From contig NZ_CP023696.1 of the NCBI RefSeq assembly GCF_008704425.1, positions 4,008,501 to 4,072,500 of the forward strand: DNA of 64,000 bases. Direction: 5' to 3'. How positions within the stretch are numbered: the stretch's first letter is position 1; each line of letters begins with the position of its first letter. The notes below the pieces were generated by a model. The model did not search any database and had not been told where the DNA came from. It saw nothing but the letters and a program-made list of their open reading frames with translations. The position numbers were made by a program, and so were the translations under genes. The stretch comes from Streptomyces fradiae ATCC 10745 = DSM 40063. Lineage in GTDB: Bacteria > Actinomycetota > Actinomycetes > Streptomycetales > Streptomycetaceae. Positions 52,701-60,770 of this stretch are shown here, one piece after another.

Positions 52701-52775
52701 CTCCGTACGGGACGGCGCCCCGCGATACGCCGCGTACGCGGCAGCCTGCTCATCCGTCAAAAACTCGACCGGCAC
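49719..52775 (-). CDS. tnpA: Tn3-family transposase
   Basis: 1018 aa, the normal size for Tn3 TnpA. N-terminal DUF4158-type region (FLTDEQAAAYAAYRG, RELIEPKRRAHNRLGFAAQL), then the DDE core with VASVDGMRF, EMIVTDTASYSDIVFGL and MEDQIGALGLVLNALVLFNT (catalytic D, D, E in family order) and the C-terminal RLSPFVRHHINMLGRYSF. It starts 90 bases inside the right inverted repeat. The reading frame is intact, so the element may be active. Confidence 0.95.
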   Translation of the reverse strand: MPVEFLTDEQAAAYAAYRGAPSRTELERFFFLDDADRELIEPKRRAHNRLGFAAQLTTVRYLGVFLDDPADVPPEVVDYLAEQLDIGDPSVLKEYGERENTRLEHVRELRRVLEYREFAEAEGELREWVDARAWTTGEGPKALFDAAAGWLRERRVLLPGVTTLTRLVASVREAANQRLWDSLHGMLSTGQRAVLDSLLTVPPGERVSELDRLRRGPVRVSGPQMKRALERAEEIAAFGMGAVDVSRIPPRRLAELSRYGVDGKASLLRRHSDARRLATLLATTVYLTSRAVDDALDLLEVLIATKLLARAERESAKEKLKSLPRVERASAKLATAFQVVFDTTSEQVDTDTGEIAPPKVESLEGMWAAIEQVVPRHELAAAIAALFELTPPLDSDADEAWRAMLINRFGTVRPFLKLLVSVVDFDATPEGEAVLGALLSLPELMGRKKVGPAEIDADLLTGSWRRLVLAAPHLEPGTVDWKAYTFCVLEHLHRMLRSKQVFAKNSSKWGDPRAKLLAGQAWQQARPTVLASLNLPGEADGHLAARAALLDGTYREVAARVPDSAQIVFDDDGRLHFAALEPEPEPASLLELRAAVNAMLPRVDLPEVLLEVFSWTGADQAFTSVTAGEARLKDLNVTIAALLVAHGCNVGYTPVMGGADPLKYGRLSHVDQTYLRLATYRAANATLIEHQASIPLAQTWGGGLVASVDGMRFVVPVPSVYARPNPKYFGRRGGATWLNMINDQAAGLGGKVVAGTPRDSLYVLDVLYDRDGGKRPEMIVTDTASYSDIVFGLLTLAGFAYAPQLADLPDQKMWRVDRTADYGAFQDAARGRIDLARIERHWEDILRIIGSIHTGAVRAYDVIRMLSRDGRPTPLGDAIAHYGRIAKTLHILRLADEPGYRRQIKVQANLQEGRHALARKIFHGKQGQLYQRYQDGMEDQIGALGLVLNALVLFNTRYMDAAVNQLRADGFDVRDEDVARLSPFVRHHINMLGRYSFQLPDLPGGLRPLRDKTATDDM

Positions 52776-52865
52776 CCCGGGCCTCCAGACAGTCGATCAA
52801 CACGACTGCCGAAGGTTCATCCCTCACAGAAGACCAGGTCAAAGCACATGTCAGCACCAGGCGGG

Positions 52866-52903
52866 CTTAGCGCCGGTTTTCGTTCGGATGTTCCTCAACC
52901 CCG
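52866..52903 (-). repeat. Tn3 right inverted repeat
   Basis: 38 bp terminal repeat matching the left one. It is followed by AGGTC (52904-52908), the target duplication. Confidence 0.92.
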
Positions 52904-52908
52904 AGGTC

Positions 52909-53217
52909 TCCTGTTGGCGTGGTGCGGGCGGGGAAGGCACGCCGGGCAGGCGCCTGCGCCCCGGCAGGGGGGGCGGCCGGTGTCTGGGGCATATGTCGCC
53001 ATGAGCCTAGGATGCGCAACTGTTCCCAGGGCAAGCCCAGTTGGTTGGCTTCGCCCAGTCGGGTGACGCCTCTCGCCCTCCCTCAGCCGACCGGCGTCGG
53101 CTCGGCCGTGGCCGCCGGCGGGCGCCCCGCCTCGCCGGACCCCGCCGAGACAGAGGGGCCGGAGCGGCCGGAAGGCGCCACCGGGGCGGACCGGCCGCGG
53201 CGGGTGAGGCGCGCGCA
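52909..53217. other. Transposon flank, no gene seen
   Basis: 309 bases. Its left edge holds the displaced ribosome site (AGGAGA, minus strand) and presumably the promoter of the interrupted nuclease-like gene. The rest is GC-rich with no recognisable gene. Confidence 0.6.
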
Positions 53218-54312
53218 CTAGGCGCCCAGCCGGGTCAGGAACGAGGTGGGCAGGAACACCAGGTCGCACACGATCATCACCAGGGACAGGAACGGGATGC
53301 CCAGCAGCACCGCGATGCCGGCGTGCTCGGCGATCATCACGGCGAGCAGGGCGTTCTTGAGCCGCCGGTTGGCGAGGGTGAAGGGGAACGCCACCTGCAC
53401 CGCCACGGTCAGGTAGGTGAGCGCCAGCACCAGCAGCGCGTTGCCCGCCAGGGCCGCCGACAGCCACGGCCACGGGGCGAAGTAGTCCAGGTGCAGCGCG
53501 TAGTACAGGGCGCTGCCCTCCTGCCACCGCGTGCCCTGGATCTTGTACCAGCCGGCGGTCGCGTAGATCAGGCAGACCTGCGCGCCGATCACCACCATCC
53601 CCGCGTTGTGCGCCATCGCGGCGCAGCCGTCGAGGACGGACCGCAGCTCCCGCGCGCCGGAGGCGCGGTGCACCACGTACCAGAGGCCCTGCACGGCCCA
53701 CAGCAGCCACAGGGCCAGCGGCCAGCCGACCGGCGGCGGGAAGCCGAACGCCCAGAACAGCAGGGCGCCGAGCACCGCCCACAGCGCCACCCCCACCGGG
53801 TCGCGGGAACCGGCGCCGTCCCCGGCGGAGCGGCGGGCGCGGCGGGCCCGCCGGGCGTCGAGCGACCACACCTGGGCGCAGCGGATGAGCACCAGGTAGA
53901 TCACCATGATCCGGAGGATGTTGTCGCCGCCGTCCCCGACCAGGGGGTTGCGGTTCTCCAGGGAGACCAGCCCGACCATGAGCAGCACCGCCGTGGCGCG
54001 GGTGCGCCAGCCGGCCATGACGGCGAGGGCCGCCAGGACCGTCACGGTGTAGACGATCTCGAACCAGAGGCGCCCGCCCCACCAGCCGAGGACGCTGAAG
54101 GTGCCCTCCTCCTGGATGAGCGTAAGCGCCAGGTCGTACGACAGGGGGCTGCGGTCCCCGTACAGGACGCGGCGGTGCGGCCACTCGCGCAGCAGGAACG
54201 CCGCGATCACGGCGGCCAGGCCGATGCGGAGGACCGCGGCCTGGTAGGTGGCCCGGGGGACCAGGACGGCGCGTGCGAGACGGGCCGGGCGGCCCGGTGC
54301 TTCGGTGGTCAA
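53218..54312 (-). CDS. HTTM family membrane protein
   Basis: 364 aa, TTG start at 54312, one base after the stop of the upstream gene. Several membrane spans (for example VLRIGLAAVIAAFLL, IVYTVTVLAALAVMAGW, WAVLGALLFWAFGF, LLVLALTYLTVAVQVAFPF) surround the HTTM signature (LSYDLALTLIQEEGTF, LRIMVIYLVLIRCAQVWSL, YKIQGTRWQEGSALYYALH). The domain is related to vitamin K-dependent gamma-carboxylase, although carboxylase activity is not established here. It is paired with DUF5819, a recurrent combination. Confidence 0.85.
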   Translation of the reverse strand: MTTEAPGRPARLARAVLVPRATYQAAVLRIGLAAVIAAFLLREWPHRRVLYGDRSPLSYDLALTLIQEEGTFSVLGWWGGRLWFEIVYTVTVLAALAVMAGWRTRATAVLLMVGLVSLENRNPLVGDGGDNILRIMVIYLVLIRCAQVWSLDARRARRARRSAGDGAGSRDPVGVALWAVLGALLFWAFGFPPPVGWPLALWLLWAVQGLWYVVHRASGARELRSVLDGCAAMAHNAGMVVIGAQVCLIYATAGWYKIQGTRWQEGSALYYALHLDYFAPWPWLSAALAGNALLVLALTYLTVAVQVAFPFTLANRRLKNALLAVMIAEHAGIAVLLGIPFLSLVMIVCDLVFLPTSFLTRLGA

Positions 54313-54313
54313 C

Positions 54314-54988
54314 TCACAGCTCCCTGTAGTCCTGGTCGCTCACCGGCCACCACGGCAGCAGGCGGTAGGTGGTGGTGTCCGGGCTGCCCTCGCTGCTCCA
54401 CGACGGCGGGGGCACGGGCGTGAAGCGTCCGCCGACCTGCACGGCGACGATCGGCCTGCCCTGCCACTCCCGGCCGAGGCGCTGGAGGACCACCCGCTTG
54501 AGGTACGCCTCGGAGAGCGGGCCGAGCGCGCCCCGCGTGGGCTTGTCCTTGAGGGTGTGCGTGTTGACGTAGCCGTCCCAGGCGCGGCGGAGCATGTTCT
54601 GGTGGACGTGGCTGGGGGCCGGGTTCCCGGTGATCGCCTCGATGTCCTCGGCGGTGAGGTTCACCCACTCGGAGACCTCGCCGTCGCCCGCCCCGCCGTC
54701 CGTGCGCAGCCGTACGCCGACGGCCTCGTCGCGTTGCAGGGGGTTGGGTGCGAACAGCTTCCAGTCCTGGCCGAACTCGGGCTGCACGTACGCGTCGACC
54801 GCCGCGCGGTGGCGGGCGGTGACGGCGTTGTGCGGGGCGAGGCTGAAGAAGACCATGCCCAGGTGGAGCAGGGCCGCGCCGGTGAGCAGCAGACCGGCGG
54901 CGACGAGCGTGCCCACCGCCCAAGGCGGCCGGGGCGAAGCGGCCTGCGCGCCCTTCGCCGGGCACGTACGGGGGTGCGGCAGTTCCAT
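54314..54988 (-). CDS. DUF5819 family membrane-anchored protein
   Basis: 224 aa. One N-terminal span (residues about 25-50, VGTLVAAGLLLTGAALLHLGMVFFS) is followed by the DUF5819 core VDAYVQPEFGQDWKLFAPNP and a globular domain facing outward. The WKLFAPNP motif is characteristic. It is coupled to the HTTM gene and probably works with it at the membrane. Function unknown. Confidence 0.85.
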   Translation of the reverse strand: MELPHPRTCPAKGAQAASPRPPWAVGTLVAAGLLLTGAALLHLGMVFFSLAPHNAVTARHRAAVDAYVQPEFGQDWKLFAPNPLQRDEAVGVRLRTDGGAGDGEVSEWVNLTAEDIEAITGNPAPSHVHQNMLRRAWDGYVNTHTLKDKPTRGALGPLSEAYLKRVVLQRLGREWQGRPIVAVQVGGRFTPVPPPSWSSEGSPDTTTYRLLPWWPVSDQDYREL

Positions 54989-55118
54989 CCGCGTTCCCTT
55001 CGTGAAATCCGATGAAAGAATCGAATGAAGTCAGATGAAGTCCGACGAGAATCGATGAGGTAAAAGAAGACCTGCTGAGCGGTGATGCAATCCGATGATG
55101 GGGACACCCGAATCCGCG

Positions 55119-55184
55119 CCGTTCCGGGGGCCGGAACGGTGGAAAGGCCCGTGCGATGGAACGCGGAGATCCACCGCACGGGCC
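55119..55184 (-). terminator. Tandem hairpins downstream of the secreted protein gene
   Basis: GGCCCGTGCG (55146-55155) pairs with CGCACGGGCC (55175-55184), and CCGTTCCGG (55119-55127) pairs with CCGGAACGG (55131-55139). They lie directly 3' of the leftward gene that stops at 55192 and probably terminate it. Confidence 0.65.
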
Positions 55185-55191
55185 GACCCGT

Positions 55192-55878
55192 CTAGAGCGG
55201 GCAGTTGTCGACGCGGACGCCGGTGTAGTTGATGTCCGGGTGCAGGGAGCTGAGCAGGTCCGCGATGCGGTTGGTGTCGTCACCGCCGTAGTACTGCGGG
55301 TTCTGCAGGGTGTAGATCAGCGTCGGGTCGATCGGGGCGCCGGCGTTGATGCCCGCCTGCGTCCGGGTGGGCAGGTCGCCGCCGAACTGCGAGCTGTAGG
55401 TCTCGTTGCCGGTCAGACCGGTCGGGCCCCACGCCTCCGGGTAGTTGTTCCGCCAGAAGCCCGGCGAGCACCACTCGGGCTCCCCGGGGGTGGTGGTGCC
55501 GTTGGTGGTGGGCGGCACGGTGGTGCCGTTGGTTCCGTTGGTGCCGATCAGGCCGATCAGCCCGTTGGTGAGGTTGACGCCGCCCAGGACCGTCGGGGCG
55601 AAGACGGCGTTCTGGGTGCAGTACCCGAAGGTCTTGCCCTTGCAGTTGTGGTTGACGTCGTGCTTCGAGTTGTCGATCTTGTACGTGGTCTTGCCGCCCT
55701 TGCCGCCCTTGCCGTCCTTCTCGGCGCTCCGCTGCGCCGGGGGCGCGGGCGCGGGCTTCTTCGCGGCGGCACGGGTCAGCCCCGGGTGCTCCCAGTCGAT
55801 CGCCTGCGACATCGTGGCCGTGCCCAGGGTGAGGGCGCCCACGGAAACGGCGACCATGAGGGCTCGAATGGACCGCAT
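55192..55878 (-). CDS. Secreted protein with CSPGFWRNN motif
   Basis: 228 aa. Sec signal peptide (MRSIRALMVAVSVGALTLGT, cleavage probably after SQA). A Lys/Gly-rich segment (EKDGKGGKGGKTTYK) is followed by NHNCKGKTFGYCTQ, a Thr/Asn/Gly linker (GTNGTNGTTVPPTTNGTTTP) and EWCSPGFWRNNYPEAW. The C-x-PGFW pattern occurs in extracellular proteins of streptomycetes, often repeated or near anchors. The two cysteine pairs could form disulfides. I do not know its function. Confidence 0.7.
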   Translation of the reverse strand: MRSIRALMVAVSVGALTLGTATMSQAIDWEHPGLTRAAAKKPAPAPPAQRSAEKDGKGGKGGKTTYKIDNSKHDVNHNCKGKTFGYCTQNAVFAPTVLGGVNLTNGLIGLIGTNGTNGTTVPPTTNGTTTPGEPEWCSPGFWRNNYPEAWGPTGLTGNETYSSQFGGDLPTRTQAGINAGAPIDPTLIYTLQNPQYYGGDDTNRIADLLSSLHPDINYTGVRVDNCPL

Positions 55879-56153
55879 GAATTTCCTTTCTGTTCGGACT
55901 TTGCTCGCTCAGCTCGGTCGAAAGGAAATTGCGGCCACTGTTGCCGGGAGGAAAGCGACGCGTCGGGCGACACGGAAAGAAGGGCCGAACGACGTCGCTT
56001 TCCGAGAGAACTCCCTGCACGCGGTCGCATCATGCGAAGAGAAGCCCGCACTGGCCGGACGTCCGAGCGCGATCCGGCCGACGGGCCTCCGCTCGGCGGC
56101 CCGTCGGGCGCACCTCATCACCTGATCATCACATTGCGCGGTCAGGGCTTGTC

Positions 56154-57050
56154 GTGACCACCCCGCCCCCGTGGGATGTCCGAGTCGTGAGGAGACGGGC
56201 GAGCGAGGCGGGCGGCAGTGGGACGAGCGGGCGGGAGGCGGCGGCCGGAGCCGGGAGCGGACGGGGGCGAACTGGGCGGGGCGCCGTCGCGGGCGGCCGG
56301 GGGCGGCGCCGACCGTACGCCGCGTCCGCCGCCGCCCTCGTCGCCGCGGCCGCCGCGGTGCTGGCGCTCGCCCCGGAGCCCGTCTCCGGACGGCCGCCAT
56401 GGGGCGGCGGCGCGGCAGCCGATGTCGCGCTCGACGCGCATGAGGGGCACGTGGAAGGCGGGTACGCGTACCCGACGCTCGACGAGCCGTTCCTGGGGAC
56501 GGCCGCCGCGGGCTGGGACGACGGCGCCCGGGGCATCCGTCCACCCGGGGCGCGGGCGACCGGCGGCATGACGGCGGAGGAGGTGGCCGAAGCGCTGCGG
56601 CTGACGAGGGACTTCCTGATCGCGTCCAATCCCGCCGCCGCGGTGGTGCGGGGAGGGCATCCGCAGCGCGCGCTCGTCAAGACCCGCGGGGACATGGCGT
56701 TCGAGAAGGGCGAGGGGGACGGCGAGGTGGTGGTCCGCGCCGACCACACCTTCGTCCATCCGCTCGTGCAGACCCATCCGGGGGCCGAGGACGTGACCCA
56801 CACCGTGGTGCGGAGGCGGTTGGCCGTGTCGCTCATGGACCCCGACCTCTGGGAGGTGACCCCGGGCACGCTGCGGGTGATCGAGTCGCGTCCCGAGATC
56901 GTGAACGCCGGGTGCGACACGGCGGACGGCTTCATCCACCCGGTCTTCCCCAGCGACCTGCTCGGCCGGACCCCCTCGCCGGCCGTCACCGGCTTCGATC
57001 CCTACGACCGGGACCGGGAGATCCCGGACGCGCCGGACGCCCCCTGCTGA
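56154..57050 (+). CDS. Membrane-anchored protein of unknown function
   Basis: 298 aa from GTG 56154; the longer upstream frame is Arg-rich and unlikely. One hydrophobic span at about residues 57-77 (AASAAALVAAAAAVLALAPEP) anchors an exported domain with TAEEVAEALRLTRDFLIASN, RGGHPQRALVKTRGD and TFVHPLVQTHPGAEDVTHTV. It is a streptomycete conserved hypothetical located next to the S10 operon. No motif for a known enzyme is visible. Confidence 0.65.
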   Translation: MTTPPPWDVRVVRRRASEAGGSGTSGREAAAGAGSGRGRTGRGAVAGGRGRRRPYAASAAALVAAAAAVLALAPEPVSGRPPWGGGAAADVALDAHEGHVEGGYAYPTLDEPFLGTAAAGWDDGARGIRPPGARATGGMTAEEVAEALRLTRDFLIASNPAAAVVRGGHPQRALVKTRGDMAFEKGEGDGEVVVRADHTFVHPLVQTHPGAEDVTHTVVRRRLAVSLMDPDLWEVTPGTLRVIESRPEIVNAGCDTADGFIHPVFPSDLLGRTPSPAVTGFDPYDRDREIPDAPDAPC

Positions 57051-57632
57051 GGCGGGACACGGCGCTCCGGCTCGCGGCCGGGCCGCCGTCCGCCGCGTCG
57101 GACCTGACGGCGCCGCTCGCGGGTGGGGGCGCCTCACGCCCGCCCCGCCCGCCACCCGGACCCGTGGCGGACCCTCTCGCCGCCGTGCCGGGCCCCGCCG
57201 GGCCCCTCGCCCGTCCCGCGCCCCGGGACGCCCCCGCGCGCCCCGGTTTGATCGTCCAGGGCCTCGGGGTATTCTCTTCGGCTCGATTGGCGTACGCGAG
57301 GCCCCGTGTGGCAGACTGTCCGGGTTGCTCGGTTGAGTGCCGATGCTGCGCGCCTCCCGCCGGGAGGACCGGAAGCGAGTCCCACAGTACTCGTCGTCCC
57401 TGCGTGGGGCGGAAGTACGGGAATCTTCCGGGAAGTGTCAGCGGGGCGCCGACCAGGCACCCGGTGGGTGTCTTCCCCCGGACCGCGGTCCCAGGCCCGC
57501 ACCCCCTTGGTTGGGAAATCCTTCGGGAGATCTTCGTAGAGGGAGTGCGACACGCCCGACCGCGTGGGTCGGAGAAGACAGAGAGCCCACCAGGTTCCAG
57601 AGCGTTACGAGAGACAGGACTACTGAGTAGCC
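57051..57632 (+). promoter_or_regulatory. S10 operon promoter and leader region
   Basis: 582 bases without a gene. TTGATC (57248-57253), 16 bases, TATTCT (57270-57275) is a good promoter, and TTGGCG near 57287 with CAGACT near 57312 is a weaker second one. A leader of 300 bases follows with several hairpins, including the shared CCGACCGCGTGGGTCGG element (57556-57572). It probably hosts regulation of the operon. Confidence 0.65.
57549..57572 (+). promoter_or_regulatory. Leader hairpin shared with rpsL
   Basis: CCGACCGCGTGGGTCGG preceded by CGACACGC, identical to the rpsL leader block at 26048-26073 except for one base; both are followed by GTTCCAG. Confidence 0.65.
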
Positions 57633-57941
57633 ATGGCGGGACAGAAGATCCGCATCCGGCTCAAGGCCTACGACCACGAGGTCATCGACTCCTCGGCGAA
57701 GAAGATCGTCGAGACGGTGACCCGCACGGGTGCGTCGGTCGCGGGCCCGGTGCCGCTGCCCACTGAGAAGAACGTGTACTGCGTCATCAAGTCGCCGCAC
57801 AAGTACAAGGACTCGCGCGAGCACTTCGAGATGCGGACGCACAAGCGCCTCATCGACATCCTCGACCCCACGCCGAAGACGGTTGACTCGCTCATGCGCC
57901 TCGACCTGCCGGCCGGCGTCGACATCGAGATCAAGCTCTGA
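57633..57941 (+). CDS. rpsJ: Small ribosomal subunit protein S10
   Basis: 102 aa (MAGQKIRIRLKAYDHEVIDS). First gene of the S10 operon, family-typical length. It also serves transcription antitermination with NusB in bacteria. Confidence 0.98.
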   Translation: MAGQKIRIRLKAYDHEVIDSSAKKIVETVTRTGASVAGPVPLPTEKNVYCVIKSPHKYKDSREHFEMRTHKRLIDILDPTPKTVDSLMRLDLPAGVDIEIKL

Positions 57942-57954
57942 GGTGACGCGCGAG

Positions 57955-58599
57955 ATGGCTAAGAACATTAAGGGCGTCCTGGGCGAGAAGCTCGGCATGA
58001 CCCAGGTCTGGGACGAGAACAACCGGGTCGTCCCGGTGACCGTCGTCAAGGCCGGTCCCTGCGTCGTCACCCAGGTCCGCTCCAACGACACCGACGGCTA
58101 CGAGTCGGTCCAGATCGCCTTCGGCGAGATCGACCCGCGCAAGGTGAACAAGCCCCTCAAGGGCCACTTCGCCAAGGCCGACGTCACCCCGCGCCGCCAC
58201 CTGGTGGAGATCCGCACCGCTGACGCCTCCGAGTACACCCTCGGTCAGGAGATCACCGCCGCGGTCTTCGAGGCGGGCGTCAAGGTCGACGTCACCGGCA
58301 AGAGCAAGGGCAAGGGCTTCGCCGGTGTCATGAAGCGCCACAACTTCCGTGGCCTGGGCGCCGGACACGGCACCCAGCGCAAGCACCGCTCGCCCGGTTC
58401 CATCGGTGGCTGCGCCACCCCGGGCCGCGTGTTCAAGGGCCTCCGCATGGCGGGCCGCATGGGCAACGAGCGGGTCACCACCCAGAACCTGACCGTCCAC
58501 GCCGTTGACGCGGAGAAGGGTCTGCTGCTCATCAAGGGCGCGGTCCCCGGTCCGAACGGCGGCCTCGTCCTGGTCCGTACCGCGGCCAAGGGGGCCTGA
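57955..58599 (+). CDS. rplC: Large ribosomal subunit protein L3
   Basis: 214 aa from ATG 57955. GEKLGMTQVWDENNRVVPVT and the GRVFKGLRMAGRMGNE loop near the peptidyl transferase centre are present. 13 bases after rpsJ. Wrong-frame upstream extension rejected. Confidence 0.98.
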   Translation: MAKNIKGVLGEKLGMTQVWDENNRVVPVTVVKAGPCVVTQVRSNDTDGYESVQIAFGEIDPRKVNKPLKGHFAKADVTPRRHLVEIRTADASEYTLGQEITAAVFEAGVKVDVTGKSKGKGFAGVMKRHNFRGLGAGHGTQRKHRSPGSIGGCATPGRVFKGLRMAGRMGNERVTTQNLTVHAVDAEKGLLLIKGAVPGPNGGLVLVRTAAKGA

Positions 58600-58606
58600 G
58601 GTAACG

Positions 58607-59257
58607 ATGAGCACCATTGACATCCTTTCGCCGGCAGGCGACAAGGCCGGGACCGTCGAGCTCCCCTCGGAGATCTTCGACGCGAAGACCAGCGTTCCGC
58701 TGATCCACCAGGTCGTCGTCGCACAGCTGGCCGCTGCCCGCCAGGGCACGCACAAGACCAAGACCCGTGGCGAAGTCCGCGGCGGTGGCAAGAAGCCCTA
58801 CCGCCAGAAGGGCACCGGCCGCGCCCGTCAGGGCTCGACCCGCGCTCCGCAGTTCGCCGGTGGTGGCGTCGTCCACGGCCCCGTGCCGCGTGACTACTCG
58901 CAGCGGACCCCCAAGAAGATGAAGGCCGCCGCCCTGCGCGGTGCCCTCTCCGACCGGGCCCGCCACTCCCGCATCCACGTCGTCACCGGCGTGGTCGAGG
59001 GTGAGATCTCCACCAAGGCCGCCAAGACGCTGTTCGGCAAGATCTCGGAGCGCAAGAACCTGCTCCTGGTCGTCGAGCGCTCCGACGAGGCCGCGTGGCT
59101 CTCCGCCCGCAACCTGCCCCAGGTGCACATCCTGGAGCCGGGCCAGCTGAACACGTACGACGTGCTCGTCTCCGACGACGTGGTCTTCACCAAGGCCGCT
59201 TTCGAGTCCTTCGTGTCTGGCCCCCAGACCGCTGAGACCGAAGGGAGCGACGCCTGA
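58607..59257 (+). CDS. rplD: Large ribosomal subunit protein L4
   Basis: 216 aa from ATG 58607 (MSTIDILSPAGDKAGTVELP). The exit-tunnel loop KTRGEVRGGGKKPYRQKGTG, where macrolide-resistance changes can arise, is of normal wild type appearance. In E. coli L4 represses its own operon. Confidence 0.98.
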   Translation: MSTIDILSPAGDKAGTVELPSEIFDAKTSVPLIHQVVVAQLAAARQGTHKTKTRGEVRGGGKKPYRQKGTGRARQGSTRAPQFAGGGVVHGPVPRDYSQRTPKKMKAAALRGALSDRARHSRIHVVTGVVEGEISTKAAKTLFGKISERKNLLLVVERSDEAAWLSARNLPQVHILEPGQLNTYDVLVSDDVVFTKAAFESFVSGPQTAETEGSDA

Positions 59258-59580
59258 TGAGCGAGGCCGTCGTCACCAGCAAGACCTTCACGGACCCGCG
59301 TGACATCCTCGTCAAGCCGGTTGTCTCCGAGAAGAGCTACGCGCTGCTGGACGAGAACAAGTACACGTTCGTCGTCGACCCGCGCGCGAACAAGACCCAG
59401 ATCAAGCAGGCCGTCGAGGCGGTCTTCTCGGTCAAGGTCACCGGGGTCAACACGATCAACCGGCAGGGCAAGCGCAAGCGCACCCGCACCGGCTACGGCA
59501 AGCGCGCCAACACCAAGCGCGCCATCGTGACCCTTGCCGAGGGCAACCGTATCGACATCTTCGGCGGTCCGACCGCCTAA
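59257..59580 (+). CDS. rplW: Large ribosomal subunit protein L23
   Basis: 107 aa; its ATG overlaps the rplD stop (TGATG). Family pattern DPRDILVKPVVSEKSYAL and VDPRANKTQIKQAVEAVF. It forms the chaperone docking site at the tunnel exit. Confidence 0.97.
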   Translation: MSEAVVTSKTFTDPRDILVKPVVSEKSYALLDENKYTFVVDPRANKTQIKQAVEAVFSVKVTGVNTINRQGKRKRTRTGYGKRANTKRAIVTLAEGNRIDIFGGPTA

Positions 59581-59621
59581 GGGCGGTCTGGATCGTCCGA
59601 ATATCGGACGAGGACTGAGAA

Positions 59622-60458
59622 ATGGGTATCCGCAAGTACAAGCCGACGACTCCGGGCCGTCGTGGCTCCAGCGTCGCCGACTTTGTCGAGATCACGCGGT
59701 CCACGCCGGAGAAGTCGCTGGTCCGCCCCCTGCACAGCAAGGGCGGCCGTAACAACACCGGTCGTGTGACCGTCCGCCACCAGGGCGGTGGCCACAAGCG
59801 CGCCTACCGAGTGATCGACTTCCGTCGTCACGACAAGGACGGCGTGCCGGCGAAGGTCGCTCACATCGAGTACGACCCGAACCGCACCGCGCGCATCGCG
59901 CTCCTGCACTACGCGGACGGCGAGAAGCGCTACATCATCGCCCCCCGTGGCCTGAGCCAGGGCGACCGGATCGAGAACGGTCCCGGCGCCGACATCAAGC
60001 CCGGCAACAACCTGGCGCTGCGCAACATCCCGGTCGGTACCACGATCCACGCGATCGAGCTCCGTCCCGGTGGCGGCGCCAAGTTCGCCCGCTCCGCCGG
60101 TGCCTCCGTGCAGCTGCTCGCGAAGGAGGGCTCGATGGCCCACCTCCGCATGCCGTCCGGTGAGATCCGCCTGGTCGACGTCCGCTGCCGCGCCACCATC
60201 GGCGAGGTCGGCAACGCCGAGCAGTCGAACATCAACTGGGGCAAGGCCGGCCGCAAGCGCTGGCTGGGCGTTCGCCCGACCGTCCGCGGTGTGGCGATGA
60301 ACCCGGTCGACCACCCGCACGGTGGTGGTGAGGGCAAGACCTCCGGTGGTCGCCACCCGGTCTCCCCGTGGGGTCAGAAGGAGGGTCGTACTCGTTCTCC
60401 CAAGAAGGCGAGCAACAAGTACATCGTCCGCCGCCGCAAGACGAACAAGAAGCGCTAG
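59622..60458 (+). CDS. rplB: Large ribosomal subunit protein L2
   Basis: 278 aa. MGIRKYKPTTPGRRGSSVAD start and the C-terminal MNPVDHPHGGGEG loop, needed for subunit joining, are intact. Confidence 0.98.
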   Translation: MGIRKYKPTTPGRRGSSVADFVEITRSTPEKSLVRPLHSKGGRNNTGRVTVRHQGGGHKRAYRVIDFRRHDKDGVPAKVAHIEYDPNRTARIALLHYADGEKRYIIAPRGLSQGDRIENGPGADIKPGNNLALRNIPVGTTIHAIELRPGGGAKFARSAGASVQLLAKEGSMAHLRMPSGEIRLVDVRCRATIGEVGNAEQSNINWGKAGRKRWLGVRPTVRGVAMNPVDHPHGGGEGKTSGGRHPVSPWGQKEGRTRSPKKASNKYIVRRRKTNKKR

Positions 60459-60470
60459 GAGCGGGTTTAG

Positions 60471-60752
60471 ATGCCGCGTAGTCTCAAGAAGGGGCCCTTC
60501 GTCGACGACCACCTGATCAAGAAGGTGGACGCCCAGAACGAAGCCGGCACCAAGAACGTCATCAAGACCTGGTCCCGTCGCTCGATGATCGTCCCGGCCA
60601 TGCTCGGCCACACGATCGCGGTGCACAACGGCAAGACCCACATCCCGGTGTTCGTCACCGAGTCGATGGTCGGCCACAAGCTCGGCGAGTTCTCGCCGAC
60701 GCGCACCTTCCGGGGTCACGTCAAGGAAGACCGGAAGTCGAAGCGCCGCTAA
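60471..60752 (+). CDS. rpsS: Small ribosomal subunit protein S19
   Basis: 93 aa (MPRSLKKGPFVDDHLIKKVD). Family-typical; 12 bases after rplB. Confidence 0.98.
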   Translation: MPRSLKKGPFVDDHLIKKVDAQNEAGTKNVIKTWSRRSMIVPAMLGHTIAVHNGKTHIPVFVTESMVGHKLGEFSPTRTFRGHVKEDRKSKRR

Positions 60753-60770
60753 CCAGCGGGGTGAAAGACC

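Larger units (their letters stand above)
46278..52903. mobile_element. Tn3-family transposon, complete, 6626 bp
   Basis: Ends are 38 bp inverted repeats (46278-46315 and 52866-52903), differing only in the outermost base and starting GGGGTTGAGGAACATCC. The direct repeat AGGTC (46273-46277 and 52904-52908) is the 5 bp target duplication expected for Tn3. Inside are, in order, a tyrosine recombinase with its recombination site, a cis-prenyltransferase (leftward), a PadR-methyltransferase (rightward) and the transposase (leftward). Tn3 transposons with a TnpI-type recombinase resemble Tn4430. Two cargo genes unrelated to resistance make this one unusual. Confidence 0.92.
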
